A DNA stretch of 64,000 nucleotides from Thermoflexus sp. (GCA_025057635.1 JANXBD010000004.1:1-64000); one strand, 5' to 3'; positions 49,567-61,706 are shown, counted from the first letter of the stretch. Notes: generated by a model not told the origin, from the sequence alone. Translations and numbers: made by a program.

Positions 49567-50397
49567 TTACGATCTAAAACCTAACTTGTGATATTGGATC
49601 ACCGGGTCATTAGCACCAAGCAAGGATTCCTCTAGGATCACCGCATGAAAGCCGAGGGCTCGAGCTTCCTCGATCTCCTGAGGGCTGGAGATGTCACCAG
49701 CTACTACGCGGATGGCAGCATCCGGAAGGAACGGACGCAACTTGGCGGGCAGGGCACGATCGATCTCGAAGGTTCGCCAATCTCGCCGCTGGACGATCAA
49801 AACCCTTAGGCCCGCCTTCCAAGCGGCTTCTATCTCGGTCTCCGTCCGAACCTCGGCTAACACCTCTAGTCTGTATTTGGCGGCGGTGGCCAAAAGATCC
49901 CGGAGCGCGGAGGGACTTAAGATCCCCAGATTGATCCAGATGGCATCTGCTCCAAAGGCCCGGGCCTCCAACACTTGGAAGGGATCGAGAAAGAAGTCAT
50001 GACAAATCAATGGAATGTTGATTCGCTGGCGGAACAAAGCCCGTTTCACTTCCATCAAGTGCCCCATACGGCCCTGATAGTAGCGGGCATCCGTCATCAC
50101 CGCGAAGGCAGCTACCCCATGGAAGGCGAAGGAGAGGGCAAGTCGAGCCGGATTATAGGTTGGGCGTAACAGGCCTTGAAAGGGAGCCGCCCGCATCAGG
50201 GCGACCACCGGCCGGAGTCGGCCCTGAGGATCCAGCAGGGCAGTTCGCAAAGCGATCGGGCTGGGCCACAGGCAGGCCAACAGGCGCAACGCTCCTTCGT
50301 TCAGAGCCCGTCGCCGCCTCGCCAACTCCCGCCGTTTATCCTCCAAGATCTGATCCAAGAAACGACCACGTCGTCGAGCTCGGTCCCAGGCACTCAC
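49567..50397 (-). CDS. Indole-3-glycerol-phosphate synthase-like TIM barrel, catalytic motifs altered
   Basis: FLDQILEDKRRELARRR..., AFAVMTDARYYQGRMGHLMEVKRAL, IPLICHDFFLDPFQVLEARAFGADAIWI, LEVLAEVRTETEIEAAW, DWRTFEIDRALP, FHAVILEESLLGANDP follow TrpC collinearly. Confidence 0.78.
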   Translation of the reverse strand: MSAWDRARRRGRFLDQILEDKRRELARRRRALNEGALRLLACLWPSPIALRTALLDPQGRLRPVVALMRAAPFQGLLRPTYNPARLALSFAFHGVAAFAVMTDARYYQGRMGHLMEVKRALFRQRINIPLICHDFFLDPFQVLEARAFGADAIWINLGILSPSALRDLLATAAKYRLEVLAEVRTETEIEAAWKAGLRVLIVQRRDWRTFEIDRALPAKLRPFLPDAAIRVVAGDISSPQEIEEARALGFHAVILEESLLGANDPVIQYHKLGFRS

Positions 50398-51290
50398 GAT
50401 ACTTTAGAGGAGCGTGAAGAGGATTTTGTCGCCCGCACCTTATAGGCCAGGTCCGTTTCTGTTCTCAAGCGCTGGTAGAGCGCGAGCAGATTGCGATGAT
50501 GCAACTGGGGAGCTAAACCGCCCAAGGCAATCCGCGAGATCCCACAGGTCTCGACATCCAACTCCCGCAAGGCTTCCCGAGACTTCCCCTGCTGCAGATA
50601 GCGCCAGACCTCCCGGGTGATGGTATTCAAATAGTTGATGCTCGTCTGGATGGCATCGGAAACCTCGCCACGCAGGATCGGCTCCCCATGACCAGGGACT
50701 AACGTTTCGATCTGAAATTCCCGAAAGCGCTGAAGCGTAGCGATCGCCTGCTCCACATCCCCATCCACAATATAGGGGATAGGCATCATCACATCCCCAG
50801 CGAAAAGGATCCGATCTTCACGAACATAAACGGCCAGCCCGTCCGAAGAATGACCGGGCGCATGGAATAGATGCAGAGTTTTATTCCCTAAGCGTAACAC
50901 TAGATCGCCTTCCTCTATCACCACATCTGGCAGGCGAAGGCTCAACGTAGCAAAAGCCGTGTCCTGGGCTATCGTCTCTCGAAGGGCTCGCTCTCCGTGC
51001 TCCTCCATACGCCTTCGACAAAGCGCGTGGGCGATCACGATCGCCTTAGGAAACAGACATGCGCCCAGCGTGTGATCGGTGTGATAATGGCTAAACACCA
51101 AATAAATCGGACGTCCCCCTGCTTCCCTCTCCACCAGTGCAATGATCTCTCGGGTCTCTTCGGGGAATGGAAGGGTGTCAATCACCACAACTCCATCGGA
51201 GGCAGAGATGACCCCTGCGTTCACCTGAGCATACAGATCGCTGGTGAAGACGTAGATGTCATCGGTGATCCGATCCCGCTGCATAGGCAA
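50394..51290 (-). CDS. MBL-fold metallohydrolase
   Basis: VFSHYHTDHTLGACLFP, HAPGHSSDGLAVYVREDRILFAGDVMMP, LVPGHGEP. Confidence 0.9.
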   Translation of the reverse strand: MPMQRDRITDDIYVFTSDLYAQVNAGVISASDGVVVIDTLPFPEETREIIALVEREAGGRPIYLVFSHYHTDHTLGACLFPKAIVIAHALCRRRMEEHGERALRETIAQDTAFATLSLRLPDVVIEEGDLVLRLGNKTLHLFHAPGHSSDGLAVYVREDRILFAGDVMMPIPYIVDGDVEQAIATLQRFREFQIETLVPGHGEPILRGEVSDAIQTSINYLNTITREVWRYLQQGKSREALRELDVETCGISRIALGGLAPQLHHRNLLALYQRLRTETDLAYKVRATKSSSRSSKVS

Positions 51291-51487
51291 ACGCTGTCTC
51301 CTCGGAAATCGACCGCTCCCCCCAGGTTCACTTTAGTATCATGAAGGGGAACTCCATGCTCGAGATTCTATTGATCATCTTCCGAACCGTCAACTAGTCC
51401 GTTCTCATGACGATCCCCAACGAATTCCAACGGGAGCTGCCGGTGTCTGATCAAGGATCGATCTGCTCTAAATCCGAGGAGGAGGGT

Positions 51488-52348
51488 ATGAAGATGCAAA
51501 CCGTGCTGATCACAGGAGCGAGCAGTGGGATCGGAGCGGCCACCGCTCGATGGCTGGCCCGCCAGGGGATGCGGGTTGTCCTCACCGCTCGGCGTCAGGA
51601 TCGTTTAGAGGCCCTAGCTCGGGAGATCCGCGCCCAGGGGGGGAGCGCTTTAACAATCCCAGCAGATCTAGCGGATCCATCGGCCCGCCGACGTTTAGTG
51701 CATCAGATCGAAGAGACATGGGGACCGGTGGAGGTTCTCGTGAATAATGCGGGCTTCGGTTATTACGCCACTTTAGAGGAAACCCCTTGGGAAGTGGTCG
51801 AGCGGATGTTTGCTGTGAACATCCTGGCGATGATTCATCTGGTTCAGCTTGTAGTGCCAGGCATGCGACGTTTAGGACGAGGACACATTATTAACATCGC
51901 CTCGGTGGCCGGATATATCTCTACGCCACCCCTTACGGTGTATTCCGCCACCAAGTTCGCTGTAGTCGGGCTTAGCGAGGGCCTGCGTCGCGAGCTCAAG
52001 CCCCATGGCATTCACGTAACTGTCATCAGCCCTGGCCCAGTGCGCACGGAGTTCGGACGAGTCGCTAGCGGGCTGGCGGTGGATCCCGGAGAGGTGCCGG
52101 GTGGGCTGCATCCTGAGGCCGTTGCTCGGGCGATCGCGCGGGCATTGCGCCGGCCCGTGCGCGAGATCGTGATCCCTGCTCGATATCGCCCAGCGATCTG
52201 GATCAACCGGGCGTTGCCCCGACTCGTCGATTGGGGCGCTGCTCGGCAGGGTCAGGCTTGGCTACGCCATATCGAGGAGGCACGTCGTCGTCATAAACGC
52301 GAAGCCAAAGAAACCGCCTTAAATGACCCCAATCGCTTAATCCCTTAG
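51488..52348 (+). CDS. SDR-family oxidoreductase
   Basis: [36 protein letters not shown]...[11 protein letters not shown]...[26 protein letters not shown]. Confidence 0.93.
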   Translation: MKMQTVLITGASSGIGAATARWLARQGMRVVLTARRQDRLEALAREIRAQGGSALTIPADLADPSARRRLVHQIEETWGPVEVLVNNAGFGYYATLEETPWEVVERMFAVNILAMIHLVQLVVPGMRRLGRGHIINIASVAGYISTPPLTVYSATKFAVVGLSEGLRRELKPHGIHVTVISPGPVRTEFGRVASGLAVDPGEVPGGLHPEAVARAIARALRRPVREIVIPARYRPAIWINRALPRLVDWGAARQGQAWLRHIEEARRRHKREAKETALNDPNRLIP

Positions 52349-53008
52349 ATCCCCATTCCGCTCCGAGAGCAAACGTTGGATCAACGGCTCAATCGCCAGG
52401 ATATCCGGCACTGAGAAGACCTCCTCATCTTCTTCTGAATCGCCATCCACGAGGATGGTGATCATGCCCAGTGCTCGCGCGGGGCGGAGATTACGAGTGG
52501 AGTCATCCACAAAGATACACTCTGGGCCCTGGGCGTTCAGATGCCGAAGGATCCGCCGGTAGGCCTCCGGATCCGGCTTGTTGGAATACTCCAAGCGGCG
52601 AACGTCTAAGATGATCGGGAAATGTGAGGCCACCCCCAGCCGCTCCAGCACCCGTCGGGCGTGCTCCTCACTGGCATTGGTGAAGATCACCTTCGTTAAA
52701 GGAATGCGGCTCAGCATTTGATCGAGGGCAGGATTAGGCTGGAGATACGCATCCAACGGCACATCATGAACATATGCGAGATAGTCCTCAGGATCAATTC
52801 GATATTCCTCCATCAGCCCTCGCATGGTAGTGCCGTAACGAGCGTAATATTCCCGCCGCAACGCTTCGGCGTGATCTGGAGAGAGGCCTAAGCGTTCCGT
52901 CATATATTGACCGATCCGCATGCTGATAAGATCCATCAAACCAGAGCGACGAGGATATAAGGTGTCGTCCAAGTCTAAAATTAGGTAGCGCAATCGGAGG
53001 CCGCCCAT
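52337..53008 (-). CDS. HAD-family hydrolase, pyrimidine 5'-nucleotidase-like
   Basis: [36 protein letters not shown]...[21 protein letters not shown]...[18 protein letters not shown]. Confidence 0.9.
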   Translation of the reverse strand: MGGLRLRYLILDLDDTLYPRRSGLMDLISMRIGQYMTERLGLSPDHAEALRREYYARYGTTMRGLMEEYRIDPEDYLAYVHDVPLDAYLQPNPALDQMLSRIPLTKVIFTNASEEHARRVLERLGVASHFPIILDVRRLEYSNKPDPEAYRRILRHLNAQGPECIFVDDSTRNLRPARALGMITILVDGDSEEDEEVFSVPDILAIEPLIQRLLSERNGDLRD

Positions 53009-53410
53009 CTCCTACCCCACTTGAATCATTCTCATCCTTTCGGGGATATTTAGTTTACATCGGAACTGGGATTTCGCAAAAATTCAATCATCCATTGCAA
53101 TCCGTCCCCGCTCTAAGCCTTCTATTGATTTTTAAGAGTAAGATATAAACAAAAAGCTCCGATTGCGTTATCCGCTTTTAACGCTCCACAAGGCTGAGGG
53201 AAGCGGGGTATGCTGTTTCAAATCGACACTGCAGTCGAGACGTCACGTCGTCCCACAAGGTCTCAGATCGCTCCCTTCTTATCTCTAACTCGCAAATAAC
53301 AAAAGGGCCGTCAACAAGAGGGAAAAAGTCGTGGTCTTCTGGAACGGCTGAGGTTCTTCACGATGGGCGGAAAGGATCCGCCCCGATGTCACAACCCGTC
53401 TCCGGATGGA

Positions 53411-54817
53411 CTAGCGAGGGGAACCATTCGGAGGTGAAGAAGGGAAGGAAGTCTGCTCGTGAGCGGATAGAGAAGCCTCCACCACACCTATCAGGTCATA
53501 CGTCATGGCCCCAGTAATACGAACTGGGAGCAACTGACCAACTGGCCACTCCCCTTCCACCAGCACCAGCCCATCGATCTCAGGTGCATCCCGATAGGTC
53601 CGTCCAACGCTCAAGCCATCCCCCACGCCTTCGATCAGCACCTCCAGGGTCTTCCCCACCAGGGCCTGATTCTTGCGCAGGGAGATAGGTTGCTGAGCAG
53701 CCATCAACCGCTCATAACGTTCCCGCTTGATTTCCTCAGGGAGATGCCCAGGCTGCCGAGCCGAGGGGGTTTCCGGCTCATACGAATAGGTGAAACATCC
53801 GATCCGGTCGAACTCCAGATCCTGGATGAACCGAAGCAGCGTTTCGAATTCTTCCTCGGTCTCCCCGGGATAGCCCACGATGAAGGTGGTGCGGATGGCG
53901 ATATCGGGCATCGCCCTCCGGAGCTTCTCGATGGTGCGATAGACCCACCCAATGTTCGCCGGGCGACGCATCCGGCGCAGCACCGCGGGATGTCCATGCT
54001 GAAGCGGTAAATCGAGATAGTGCGCCACCTGCGGATAGCGGGCCATCGTCTCGATTAGACGGTCGGAGACAGCGCCGGGGTAGGCATACATCACCCGGAT
54101 CCACTTCACCTCTGGGACCTGCTGCACCAGGCCCTCGATCAGGATAGGCAGCCCATCCCGCATCCCGAGATCGTGACCGTAGTCCGTGGTGTCCTGCGCG
54201 ATCAGGATCAGCTCCCGCACCCCCCGATCGACTAGGCGACGGGCCTCCGCCCAGATGACCTCCGGCGGACGGCTGACAGCGGGGCCTTTAATGAGAGGAA
54301 TAGCGCAGAAAGCGCACGGACGGCGACAGCCGTCGGCGATCTTCAGATAGGCGCTGACCCCCTGCACCGCGGCCCGCAGCACACCCCGCTCCTCCCGGTG
54401 GATCGGCCCATCCTCTGGGATATGGAAGAGGGGCTCCGGAACTATGCGCCCTCGGAGCCTTTCAATGAACTCGAGGATGTCCATCCACCGCCGGGTGCCG
54501 ATTACCCCGTCGATCCCGGGCACCTCTTCCACCAGGCGGGCTCCCCAGCGCTGGGCGAGACATCCCGCCGCAATGAGCAACTGCCCCTTCTTCTTCCGCG
54601 CCGCCAGCTCCCGCAGGGCCCTCAGGGATTCCTGACGGGCGGCCTCGATGAAGCCACAGGTGTTCACAATGAGCACATCCGCCCGGACCGGTCGATCCAC
54701 CGATTCATACCCGGCCCTCTCCAACAATTCGGCCATGCCGGCGGAGTCCACTGCGTTCTTCGCACAGCCCATCGTAATCAGATAGTAGCGCTTGCTCGAT
54801 CCGGAGGTCTTGGACAT
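53411..54817 (-). CDS. rimO: Ribosomal protein S12 methylthiotransferase
   Basis: YYLITMGCAKNAVDSAGMAELLERAGYESVDRPVRADVLIVNTCGFIEAARQESL...KIADGCRRPCAFCAIPLIKG, radical SAM plus TRAM. Confidence 0.94.
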   Translation of the reverse strand: MSKTSGSSKRYYLITMGCAKNAVDSAGMAELLERAGYESVDRPVRADVLIVNTCGFIEAARQESLRALRELAARKKKGQLLIAAGCLAQRWGARLVEEVPGIDGVIGTRRWMDILEFIERLRGRIVPEPLFHIPEDGPIHREERGVLRAAVQGVSAYLKIADGCRRPCAFCAIPLIKGPAVSRPPEVIWAEARRLVDRGVRELILIAQDTTDYGHDLGMRDGLPILIEGLVQQVPEVKWIRVMYAYPGAVSDRLIETMARYPQVAHYLDLPLQHGHPAVLRRMRRPANIGWVYRTIEKLRRAMPDIAIRTTFIVGYPGETEEEFETLLRFIQDLEFDRIGCFTYSYEPETPSARQPGHLPEEIKRERYERLMAAQQPISLRKNQALVGKTLEVLIEGVGDGLSVGRTYRDAPEIDGLVLVEGEWPVGQLLPVRITGAMTYDLIGVVEASLSAHEQTSFPSSPPNGSPR

Positions 54818-54941
54818 TCCGCCTACTCTCGCATGAATATTCCGAATACAAATCCGAACAGCGAGGACAAAATCCTAGAGGGTCTGTGCCGTGTCAGCTG
54901 CGGATCGCATGGCCTCAACAAGCCATTTGGCTCGATTACAG

Positions 54942-57521
54942 TTACAGAACATCCAACGGATCCACATCCACCCGCCAATCCGGAGGGATTGGGAAATCCC
55001 GAAGCCATGATACAGGATCCGGGCCTCGAAGGAGAAGCTGCCATCGATAAAGCCCCCGCAAGCGGCTAAAGTAACATGGTGCCGGGCCGATGAGGGCCAT
55101 GGCGGGGGCTCCCTTTTGCTCCAGATGATGACGCAAAGCTTCTCCCAGCCGCTCGGCCGCCTCCCGAGCCCGGTTTGGATCCGCGTGCCAGTAAAGCAAC
55201 CGCACCAGACGGTTGAACGGCGGATACCCATGGGCTTTCCGGAAGGCCCGCTCCCTCCGGTAAAATCCATCCCAATCATACTGCGCGGCGGCCGCGACGG
55301 CGGGATGATCCGGTCGATAGGTTTGCAGGATCACCCGCCCCTCAAAGAGGCCCCGTCCCGCCCGGCCTGCGACCTGCACCAGCAGCTGGAACGTCCGCTC
55401 TGCGGCCCGGAAGTCTGGCAGTCCCAGCCCCACGTCCGCCAGGATCACCCCCACCAGTGTCACCAAGGGGAGATCTAGCCCTTTGGTTAACACCTGGGTG
55501 CCGATCAGGATATCCGCTTCCCTATTTGCAAAACGCTGCCAGATCAGGGCATGGGCCGCTCGGGTCGGAGCTGTATCCAGATCCCATCGCAACACACGAG
55601 CTTCCGGCCAGCGCTGGCGCACGGACTCTTCCACTGCTTGAGTGCCGATGCCCATCCCCTTCAGCCGCCGGGATCCACATCGTGGGCATCGTGCGGCGGG
55701 CTTCTCGACGGCCCCGCAATGGTGGCAGACCCACCGGGTCGGCTGATGATGCTCTGCGAGAGAAAGATCGCAATGGGCACACTGGATTAAGTGGCCGCAA
55801 TCCCGACAAAACACGAACGGCGCGGCACCCCGACGGTTCAGGAACAGGATGGCCTGCTGCCCATCGCGGAGCACCTGGGCAAGGGCCTTCTCCAGCGCCC
55901 GGCTGAAGATCCCGGTGTTCCCCGCTTTCAGCTCCTGCCGCATATCGACAACTTCGATTGAGGGCAGGTCACTCTCTAAAGCTTCGCTTCCGACTTCCGC
56001 AAACCGATCGAGGGAAGCGCCGAACTGTCGGGCTTGCTCCATCAGACGCTGGCGATAGCCCCTCAGGCGGCGGGGAAGGCGCAACTCCTCCAGCATCCCC
56101 CGTTCCACCCGATCGCGCAGCTCCACTCCCGGCGTCGCCGTGCCTAAGATGACCACTGCCTCCAGATAGCGGGCCAAGGCCAGCGCGGCATCCACGGCAT
56201 GGTAGGCAGGCAGGAGATACGAGATCTGAGGCTCAACGCCTTGTTTATAGCTAGCGTCGTGGGCCTCATCGATGACGATCAGCCCAAGATCCGGCATCGG
56301 GACAAACAGGGCAGAGCGGGTGCCCACAATGACTCGGGCCTGACGACGGCGCACCCGCTCCCACAGCGCTCGCTCCTGCGCGGGAGACATCCCACCTGTC
56401 CATACCGCAACCTGACCCGGGAAGCGAGCTTGAAAGCGCCGCGCGGTCTGAGGCGTCAGAGCCAGCTCCGGCACCAAAACAATAGCTCCTTTCCCTCGAC
56501 GCAGGATCTCGGCCACCGCCCGCAGATAGAGCTCCGTCTTTCCACTGCCGGTGATCCCCCAAAGCAGAAACGCATGGAAGCGACGTGCCTCGATCGCGCG
56601 CGCAATCGATTGCCAGGCAACGGCTTGATCCGACGTCAGGCTCGGCGGCTCCTCCGGCACCGGATAGGGATCCACCATCTCCCATGCAGGCTGTTCAAAG
56701 AGTTCCAGGAAACCCCAGCGAGCAAGCTGCCGTAGATCTTGAGCGCTACAGCCTGTCTCCATCCGCAGCCAATCCGCTGGCAGCGGCCGCCCCGTGGCCT
56801 CGAGGCGTTCCAGCAGCTGTCGTCGCCGCTCCACCACTGCCCGGCTCCGCCCCAGGCGGAAGGCCGGGTCCGGCAGGGCTTTCAGCCGAACCCAGCGGAG
56901 CATCGGGAGACGGCGTTCGCGGACCCACCAACCCCGTCGGATCCATCCCCGCTGGAGCAGGAACTGGATCGCCCGTCGCCGCTCGACGAGCGGGAAATCC
57001 CGCAAAATGGCCTGAACCTCGCTGTGGGTCAGGGGTCCCTCTGCGAGCGCAGCAAGCAATACCTGTTCAGCGAACGACACAGCCACGGCCTGCTTCAGAT
57101 CTTGGTCGGTGAAGGCCGCTGTCACCTGCCCCAGCTCATACATTGATTCTCGACGGGGGATTAGGCCAGAGGGGATCATTAGGCGAAGGCATTCATTGAT
57201 TGGGGCCAGATACGTCTTGCTGAGCCAGGCCGCCCACTCCAGACGCGGCGGATCTAAAATCGGGTCGGGTTCCAGGCCCCGCAATACCGCCTTGAGAGGA
57301 CGATCGTCCTCAATCCGCTTCCGATCGTGGGGATGCGCGATCCACGGATCAACAATCCGGCGCAACACAACTCCCGGTTCGGGTCGATCGCTTCGTCCGA
57401 ACGGCACCAATACTAAATGCCCAGGCCGGAGATGGCCATCCAGTCCCTTGGGCTCCTTATAGGTGAAGACGCCGCCGGCATAGGCCGCGCCAGCAGCTAG
57501 AACAGCGATCTCCAGAGCCAT
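54942..57521 (-). CDS. priA: Primosomal protein N' (PriA helicase)
   Basis: 859 aa; LLWGITGSGKTELYLRAVAEILRRGKGAIVLVPELALTPQ, DEAHDASYKQ, zinc-binding CRDCGHLIQCAHCDLSLAEHHQPTRWVCHHCGAVEKPAARCPRCGS. Confidence 0.94.
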   Translation of the reverse strand: MALEIAVLAAGAAYAGGVFTYKEPKGLDGHLRPGHLVLVPFGRSDRPEPGVVLRRIVDPWIAHPHDRKRIEDDRPLKAVLRGLEPDPILDPPRLEWAAWLSKTYLAPINECLRLMIPSGLIPRRESMYELGQVTAAFTDQDLKQAVAVSFAEQVLLAALAEGPLTHSEVQAILRDFPLVERRRAIQFLLQRGWIRRGWWVRERRLPMLRWVRLKALPDPAFRLGRSRAVVERRRQLLERLEATGRPLPADWLRMETGCSAQDLRQLARWGFLELFEQPAWEMVDPYPVPEEPPSLTSDQAVAWQSIARAIEARRFHAFLLWGITGSGKTELYLRAVAEILRRGKGAIVLVPELALTPQTARRFQARFPGQVAVWTGGMSPAQERALWERVRRRQARVIVGTRSALFVPMPDLGLIVIDEAHDASYKQGVEPQISYLLPAYHAVDAALALARYLEAVVILGTATPGVELRDRVERGMLEELRLPRRLRGYRQRLMEQARQFGASLDRFAEVGSEALESDLPSIEVVDMRQELKAGNTGIFSRALEKALAQVLRDGQQAILFLNRRGAAPFVFCRDCGHLIQCAHCDLSLAEHHQPTRWVCHHCGAVEKPAARCPRCGSRRLKGMGIGTQAVEESVRQRWPEARVLRWDLDTAPTRAAHALIWQRFANREADILIGTQVLTKGLDLPLVTLVGVILADVGLGLPDFRAAERTFQLLVQVAGRAGRGLFEGRVILQTYRPDHPAVAAAAQYDWDGFYRRERAFRKAHGYPPFNRLVRLLYWHADPNRAREAAERLGEALRHHLEQKGAPAMALIGPAPCYFSRLRGLYRWQLLLRGPDPVSWLRDFPIPPDWRVDVDPLDVL

Positions 57522-57738
57522 TGGGATCCCGCACGAATGATATCATGCCTAAGGATCGCTTCTGACCTCTCCCGCGGATTTGGAGGATGAGGCGTTCCCG
57601 TCGACAGCACTTTAGCCCCAAAACGATTCTTCCCTTATGGCCTTGAAAGCCCTTAAGGAAGAGCCCGACCGAACTCCTTCCAAGACGCTTGGATCGAACA
57701 GGTCGCCGTATCGCCGGAAGACTTCGACGGGCCCGGAT

Positions 57739-59976
57739 TCATGCACTCGCGCCCCTATTCACGGACGGATCCTTCCCCGGCACCCGGTCAGGATATAATC
57801 CGGCATACACCCGATCTGGGGTTAGGGGAAACGCATGGAACCATATCCCAGTGGCCTCATGGACAGCAGCGAGCAGCGCAGGAGCTAAAGGTAGAAAGGG
57901 CATCTCCGCCATCCCCCGCACCCCCCACGGGCCCAGGGGGTCCGGGTGCTCGAGGATCAGGCTTTCCACCTCATTGGGAATATCATAGATTCCGGGGATC
58001 AAATAGGTGCTGAGATGGCGGGTGAGGATACGGCCCTGCTGCACGATGAAATTCTCAGTGATAGCATAACCCACCGCTTGCACCACTCCGCCCTCGATCT
58101 GCCCTATCAGACCGATTGGATGGATGGCCCGACCCACATCGTCGGCGCAGATCACCTTTACTGGCCGCACCTGCCCGGTCTCTACATCGACCTCCACGAG
58201 AACGGCCTCGGCCACGTATCCGTAGGTCACATTCGGGCGTTCGGAGAAACCCGTTTCTGGATCGAAGGGGAAGGTGCGCACGGGCCGGTAAGTGAACTCG
58301 CCGACGGCTGGGCGCTCTTCGTTGCGCCAGGCGGCCAGGGCCCGTTCCGCCGCGCCCCGAATCGCGTGGCCGGCCATGAAGGCCATCCGGGAAGCTGAGG
58401 AGCTCCCAGAGCTCTCGGTAAATGCAGTGTCCGAGGCCCGCAGCTCGATCCTCTCCGGCGGCACCCCTAGCGCCTCAGCGGCCATCTGGACGATCACCGT
58501 GTGCGCTCCTTGCCCCACCTCTGCGCCTGCATGAAAGACGATCGCCTTCTCGATATGGGCGTCCCCGTGGATCTCGATGCGAGCCCAGCAATGCTCCGGG
58601 AAGCCAAAGCTGTAGCCGACGTTCTTGAACCCACAGGCGAATCCCCAGCCATAGCGCTTCGCAGGATCCGGGGAGGAGGGCGCTTCCGGTCGAACCCATC
58701 CCCTTTCCGTCGGACGCCAGCCAGCTGCTCGGGCGCATGCTTTGATGACTTCCTCGATGCTCACCCCCTCCGGCACCATCCCCCCTGTGGGCATGCGAGA
58801 GCCCTCCCGCCAGACGTTCTTCAGTCGGATCTCCACTGGGTCCATCCCCAGAGCCTCCGCGAGCTTGTTCATCTGGGTCTCGGCGACGAAGAGGGCCTGA
58901 GGTGCCCCGAAGCCTCGCATGGCTCCGGTCGGCGGATTGTTGGTCAGCACTCCCCGGATATCCGCCCGGACATTTGGGACCTCATAAGGGCCACAGAGGG
59001 ACATCGTGATGTTGCTCAGCACCTGGCTGGAAGTGTACGCGTAAGCGCCCACGTCCGCGATCACGTCCGCCTCCACCGCCAGCAGCCGCCCCTCTCGGTC
59101 TGCCGCCCAGCGCGCCCGGGCCACCACCGGATGGCGCTTGTGATGGCCGATGATGGATTCCTCCCGGCTCCAGACGATCTTCACCGGTCGACCGAGCTTC
59201 CAAGCGGCCAGCCCCAAAAGGATCTGCACCGACATATCCTCTCGGCCGCCGAAAGCTCCACCGATCGCCGCATAGATCACCCGGATCCGATCCTCGGGAA
59301 GTCCCAACGCATGGGCAATCTGACGACGATCCTCGTGGATCCACTGCCCCGCGGTTACCACCGTGATCCGGCCTTCCTCATCGATGTAAGCGACCCCCGC
59401 CTCGGGCTGGAGGTAGGCGTGCTCCTGGAACGGCGTCCGATAGGTTCCCTCGACGATCACCGCCGCCTCCCGGAAGGCGGCCTCCACATTGCCCTGGCGG
59501 ATCCGGTAATGGCAGAGCAGGTTCCCCGGATAATCAGGGTGAACCTGCGGCGCACCGGGACGCAGCGCTTCCTCGGGGTCGTAAACCCCCGGCAGGTCCT
59601 CATACTCCACCTCAATCAGCCCCACGGCCTTCGCCGCGATCTTTTCACTCTCCGCTGCCACCAGGGCGACGACGTCCCCTTCGTAGCGCACTACGTCCGC
59701 ACCGGGCTTGCTCCCCGGCCCGCAGATCACCGGCTGATCGAAGTAGACTAGCCCATATTCATTGACAGGCACATCTTTCGCCGTGAACACCGCCACCACG
59801 CCCGGCAACGCCTCTGCCCGGCTCGTGTCGATGCGACGGATCCGGGCAGGGGCTCGCCCAGCCCATTTGACCTTCAGGTAAAGCTCCCCCGGCAAATCCA
59901 GATCCCCTGGATAGGGGGTTCGACCGGTAACCTTCCCTTCTGCATCGATCCGCGGGATGGAGATCCCAACGGCCAC
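57739..59976 (-). CDS. Xanthine dehydrogenase-family molybdopterin-binding subunit
   Basis: GTG start at 59976 after [77 protein letters not shown]...[12 protein letters not shown]...[10 protein letters not shown]. Confidence 0.92.
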   Translation of the reverse strand: MAVGISIPRIDAEGKVTGRTPYPGDLDLPGELYLKVKWAGRAPARIRRIDTSRAEALPGVVAVFTAKDVPVNEYGLVYFDQPVICGPGSKPGADVVRYEGDVVALVAAESEKIAAKAVGLIEVEYEDLPGVYDPEEALRPGAPQVHPDYPGNLLCHYRIRQGNVEAAFREAAVIVEGTYRTPFQEHAYLQPEAGVAYIDEEGRITVVTAGQWIHEDRRQIAHALGLPEDRIRVIYAAIGGAFGGREDMSVQILLGLAAWKLGRPVKIVWSREESIIGHHKRHPVVARARWAADREGRLLAVEADVIADVGAYAYTSSQVLSNITMSLCGPYEVPNVRADIRGVLTNNPPTGAMRGFGAPQALFVAETQMNKLAEALGMDPVEIRLKNVWREGSRMPTGGMVPEGVSIEEVIKACARAAGWRPTERGWVRPEAPSSPDPAKRYGWGFACGFKNVGYSFGFPEHCWARIEIHGDAHIEKAIVFHAGAEVGQGAHTVIVQMAAEALGVPPERIELRASDTAFTESSGSSSASRMAFMAGHAIRGAAERALAAWRNEERPAVGEFTYRPVRTFPFDPETGFSERPNVTYGYVAEAVLVEVDVETGQVRPVKVICADDVGRAIHPIGLIGQIEGGVVQAVGYAITENFIVQQGRILTRHLSTYLIPGIYDIPNEVESLILEHPDPLGPWGVRGMAEMPFLPLAPALLAAVHEATGIWFHAFPLTPDRVYAGLYPDRVPGKDPSVNRGASA

Positions 59977-60251
59977 TCGCTCACTCCTCCACTTAGGAAG
60001 CTGATCCGGTTGCCTTGCGCGGCGCGCGAACGAACGAGATGATACATCGCTTAAGGAAACCGGAATTGTGCTCGTAGCGCCTTCTATTGGTTTTCGGGCG
60101 AGGGGAAACGACCTTCCGAATCGGCTTTGGTTTCTCAACCCCCCAATTTGTAGCCAGGCATGGTGAAACACGCAAGCGCCCGTTAGACATCCTCAAAAGA
60201 GAGAACGGGAGCTCATGCGACCGACCGCGAAAAAGATCCCCCGCCGGGATT

Positions 60252-61706
60252 TCATCCCAGCGAACCGCCGGCGGCTTCCTGCACCGCCCGGATGATGCTG
60301 TAATAACCGGTGCACCGACAGAGGTTGCCGGCGAAGGCCTGACGGATCTCCTCGAGAGTGGGCCGGGGCACTTCTTCTAACAGCACCACTCCGGACATGA
60401 TAAACCCGGGCGTGCAATACCCACACTGGACAGCGCCCTGATGGATGAACGCGGCTTGGAGGGGATGAAGGGCGTCCCCAGGGGCCACGCCTTCCACGGT
60501 CACAATCTCCGCCCCATGCGCCCGGGGCGCCGGGACCAGACAGGATAACACTGCCATGTCGTCCATGATCACAGTGCACGCTCCACACTCTCCCTCGGCG
60601 CATCCCTCCTTCGTGCCCACCAGCCGAAGATCTTCTCGCAGCATGCGCAGGAGGGTTTTATCGTTCGCCCCATGCACCACATAGCGGCGTCCGTTCACGG
60701 TCGTGAGGATCGGCGCGGGGCCTTCCTCCCGATGACGAATCCGGCCATCCCAGGTAGCCAGCTCGGCCGGAACCTGAGGCCAGGACCGAGGTCGCCCATC
60801 GGAGGGCTTCCAGAGCAGCACCGGACGCTCCGGAAAGCCCGCACGCTCCATTCCATCCCGCAGCTGACGCAACGCGCGCATCGTGAGCACCCGGACCATC
60901 TCGGCGCGATACCAAGCCGGCCCGCGGATGTCGTCGATCGGACGAGCGGCAGCCTGGGCCAGCTCCCCAGCCTGAGCAATGACGTCCTCGGTCAGACGCT
61001 GCCCTTGCAGAACCGCTTCCGCTTCCGGAGCCCGAACGATGGTCGGTGCCACCGCTCCCAAGGCGATCCGGGCCCGAGTGACCCGGTCGCCTTCTAGGGC
61101 GACCACCGCCGCCACGCTGACCACGGAGATTGCCTGGAACCGACGCAGCCCCAGCTTCAGGAAGATGCCCCGCTCGTTCGACCTCAGGGGTTCGAACGCA
61201 ATATCCACTAGCATCTCATCCGGAGCCATGGCGGTCTGCCGAACCCCTTGATAGAACTCCTCCAGGGAGAGGGTGCGCTGGCCTCGGACGCTCCGGAGCG
61301 TCACCGTGGCGTCCATAGCCCGTAAGGGGACAATCGTATCGTTCGCCGGGGAGGCCGTGATCAGATTGCCCGCCACCGTGCCTCGGTTACGGATCTGAGG
61401 AGAGCCGACCTCCCAGCATGCTCGAGCCAAGGGGAAAGCTCGCTCCCGGCAGAGCGAGGAGGCCACCACCTGGTTGTGGGTGACCAGAGGCCCTAGATGC
61501 AGGCGTCCGTCCGCTCCAATCGCAATGGCATCTAGACCGGGGATCCGAGTGATATCGATCAGGACCTCCACGCCAGGGCGTTGGCCTCGTTCGAGCTCCA
61601 GGAGGAGATCAGTGCCGCCAGCGATAATCCGCGCTCGGCTACCGTATTCGGCCAGCAAGCTTAGGGCTTCCTCTAGAGACGTTGGCGTATAATATGCTTT
61701 CCACAT
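60252..61706 (-). CDS. Fused FAD-binding (CoxM-type) plus [2Fe-2S] (CoxS-type) subunit of molybdenum hydroxylase
   Basis: N-terminal [45 protein letters not shown]...[24 protein letters not shown]-terminal [42 protein letters not shown]...[49 protein letters not shown]. Confidence 0.92.
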   Translation of the reverse strand: MWKAYYTPTSLEEALSLLAEYGSRARIIAGGTDLLLELERGQRPGVEVLIDITRIPGLDAIAIGADGRLHLGPLVTHNQVVASSLCRERAFPLARACWEVGSPQIRNRGTVAGNLITASPANDTIVPLRAMDATVTLRSVRGQRTLSLEEFYQGVRQTAMAPDEMLVDIAFEPLRSNERGIFLKLGLRRFQAISVVSVAAVVALEGDRVTRARIALGAVAPTIVRAPEAEAVLQGQRLTEDVIAQAGELAQAAARPIDDIRGPAWYRAEMVRVLTMRALRQLRDGMERAGFPERPVLLWKPSDGRPRSWPQVPAELATWDGRIRHREEGPAPILTTVNGRRYVVHGANDKTLLRMLREDLRLVGTKEGCAEGECGACTVIMDDMAVLSCLVPAPRAHGAEIVTVEGVAPGDALHPLQAAFIHQGAVQCGYCTPGFIMSGVVLLEEVPRPTLEEIRQAFAGNLCRCTGYYSIIRAVQEAAGGSLG

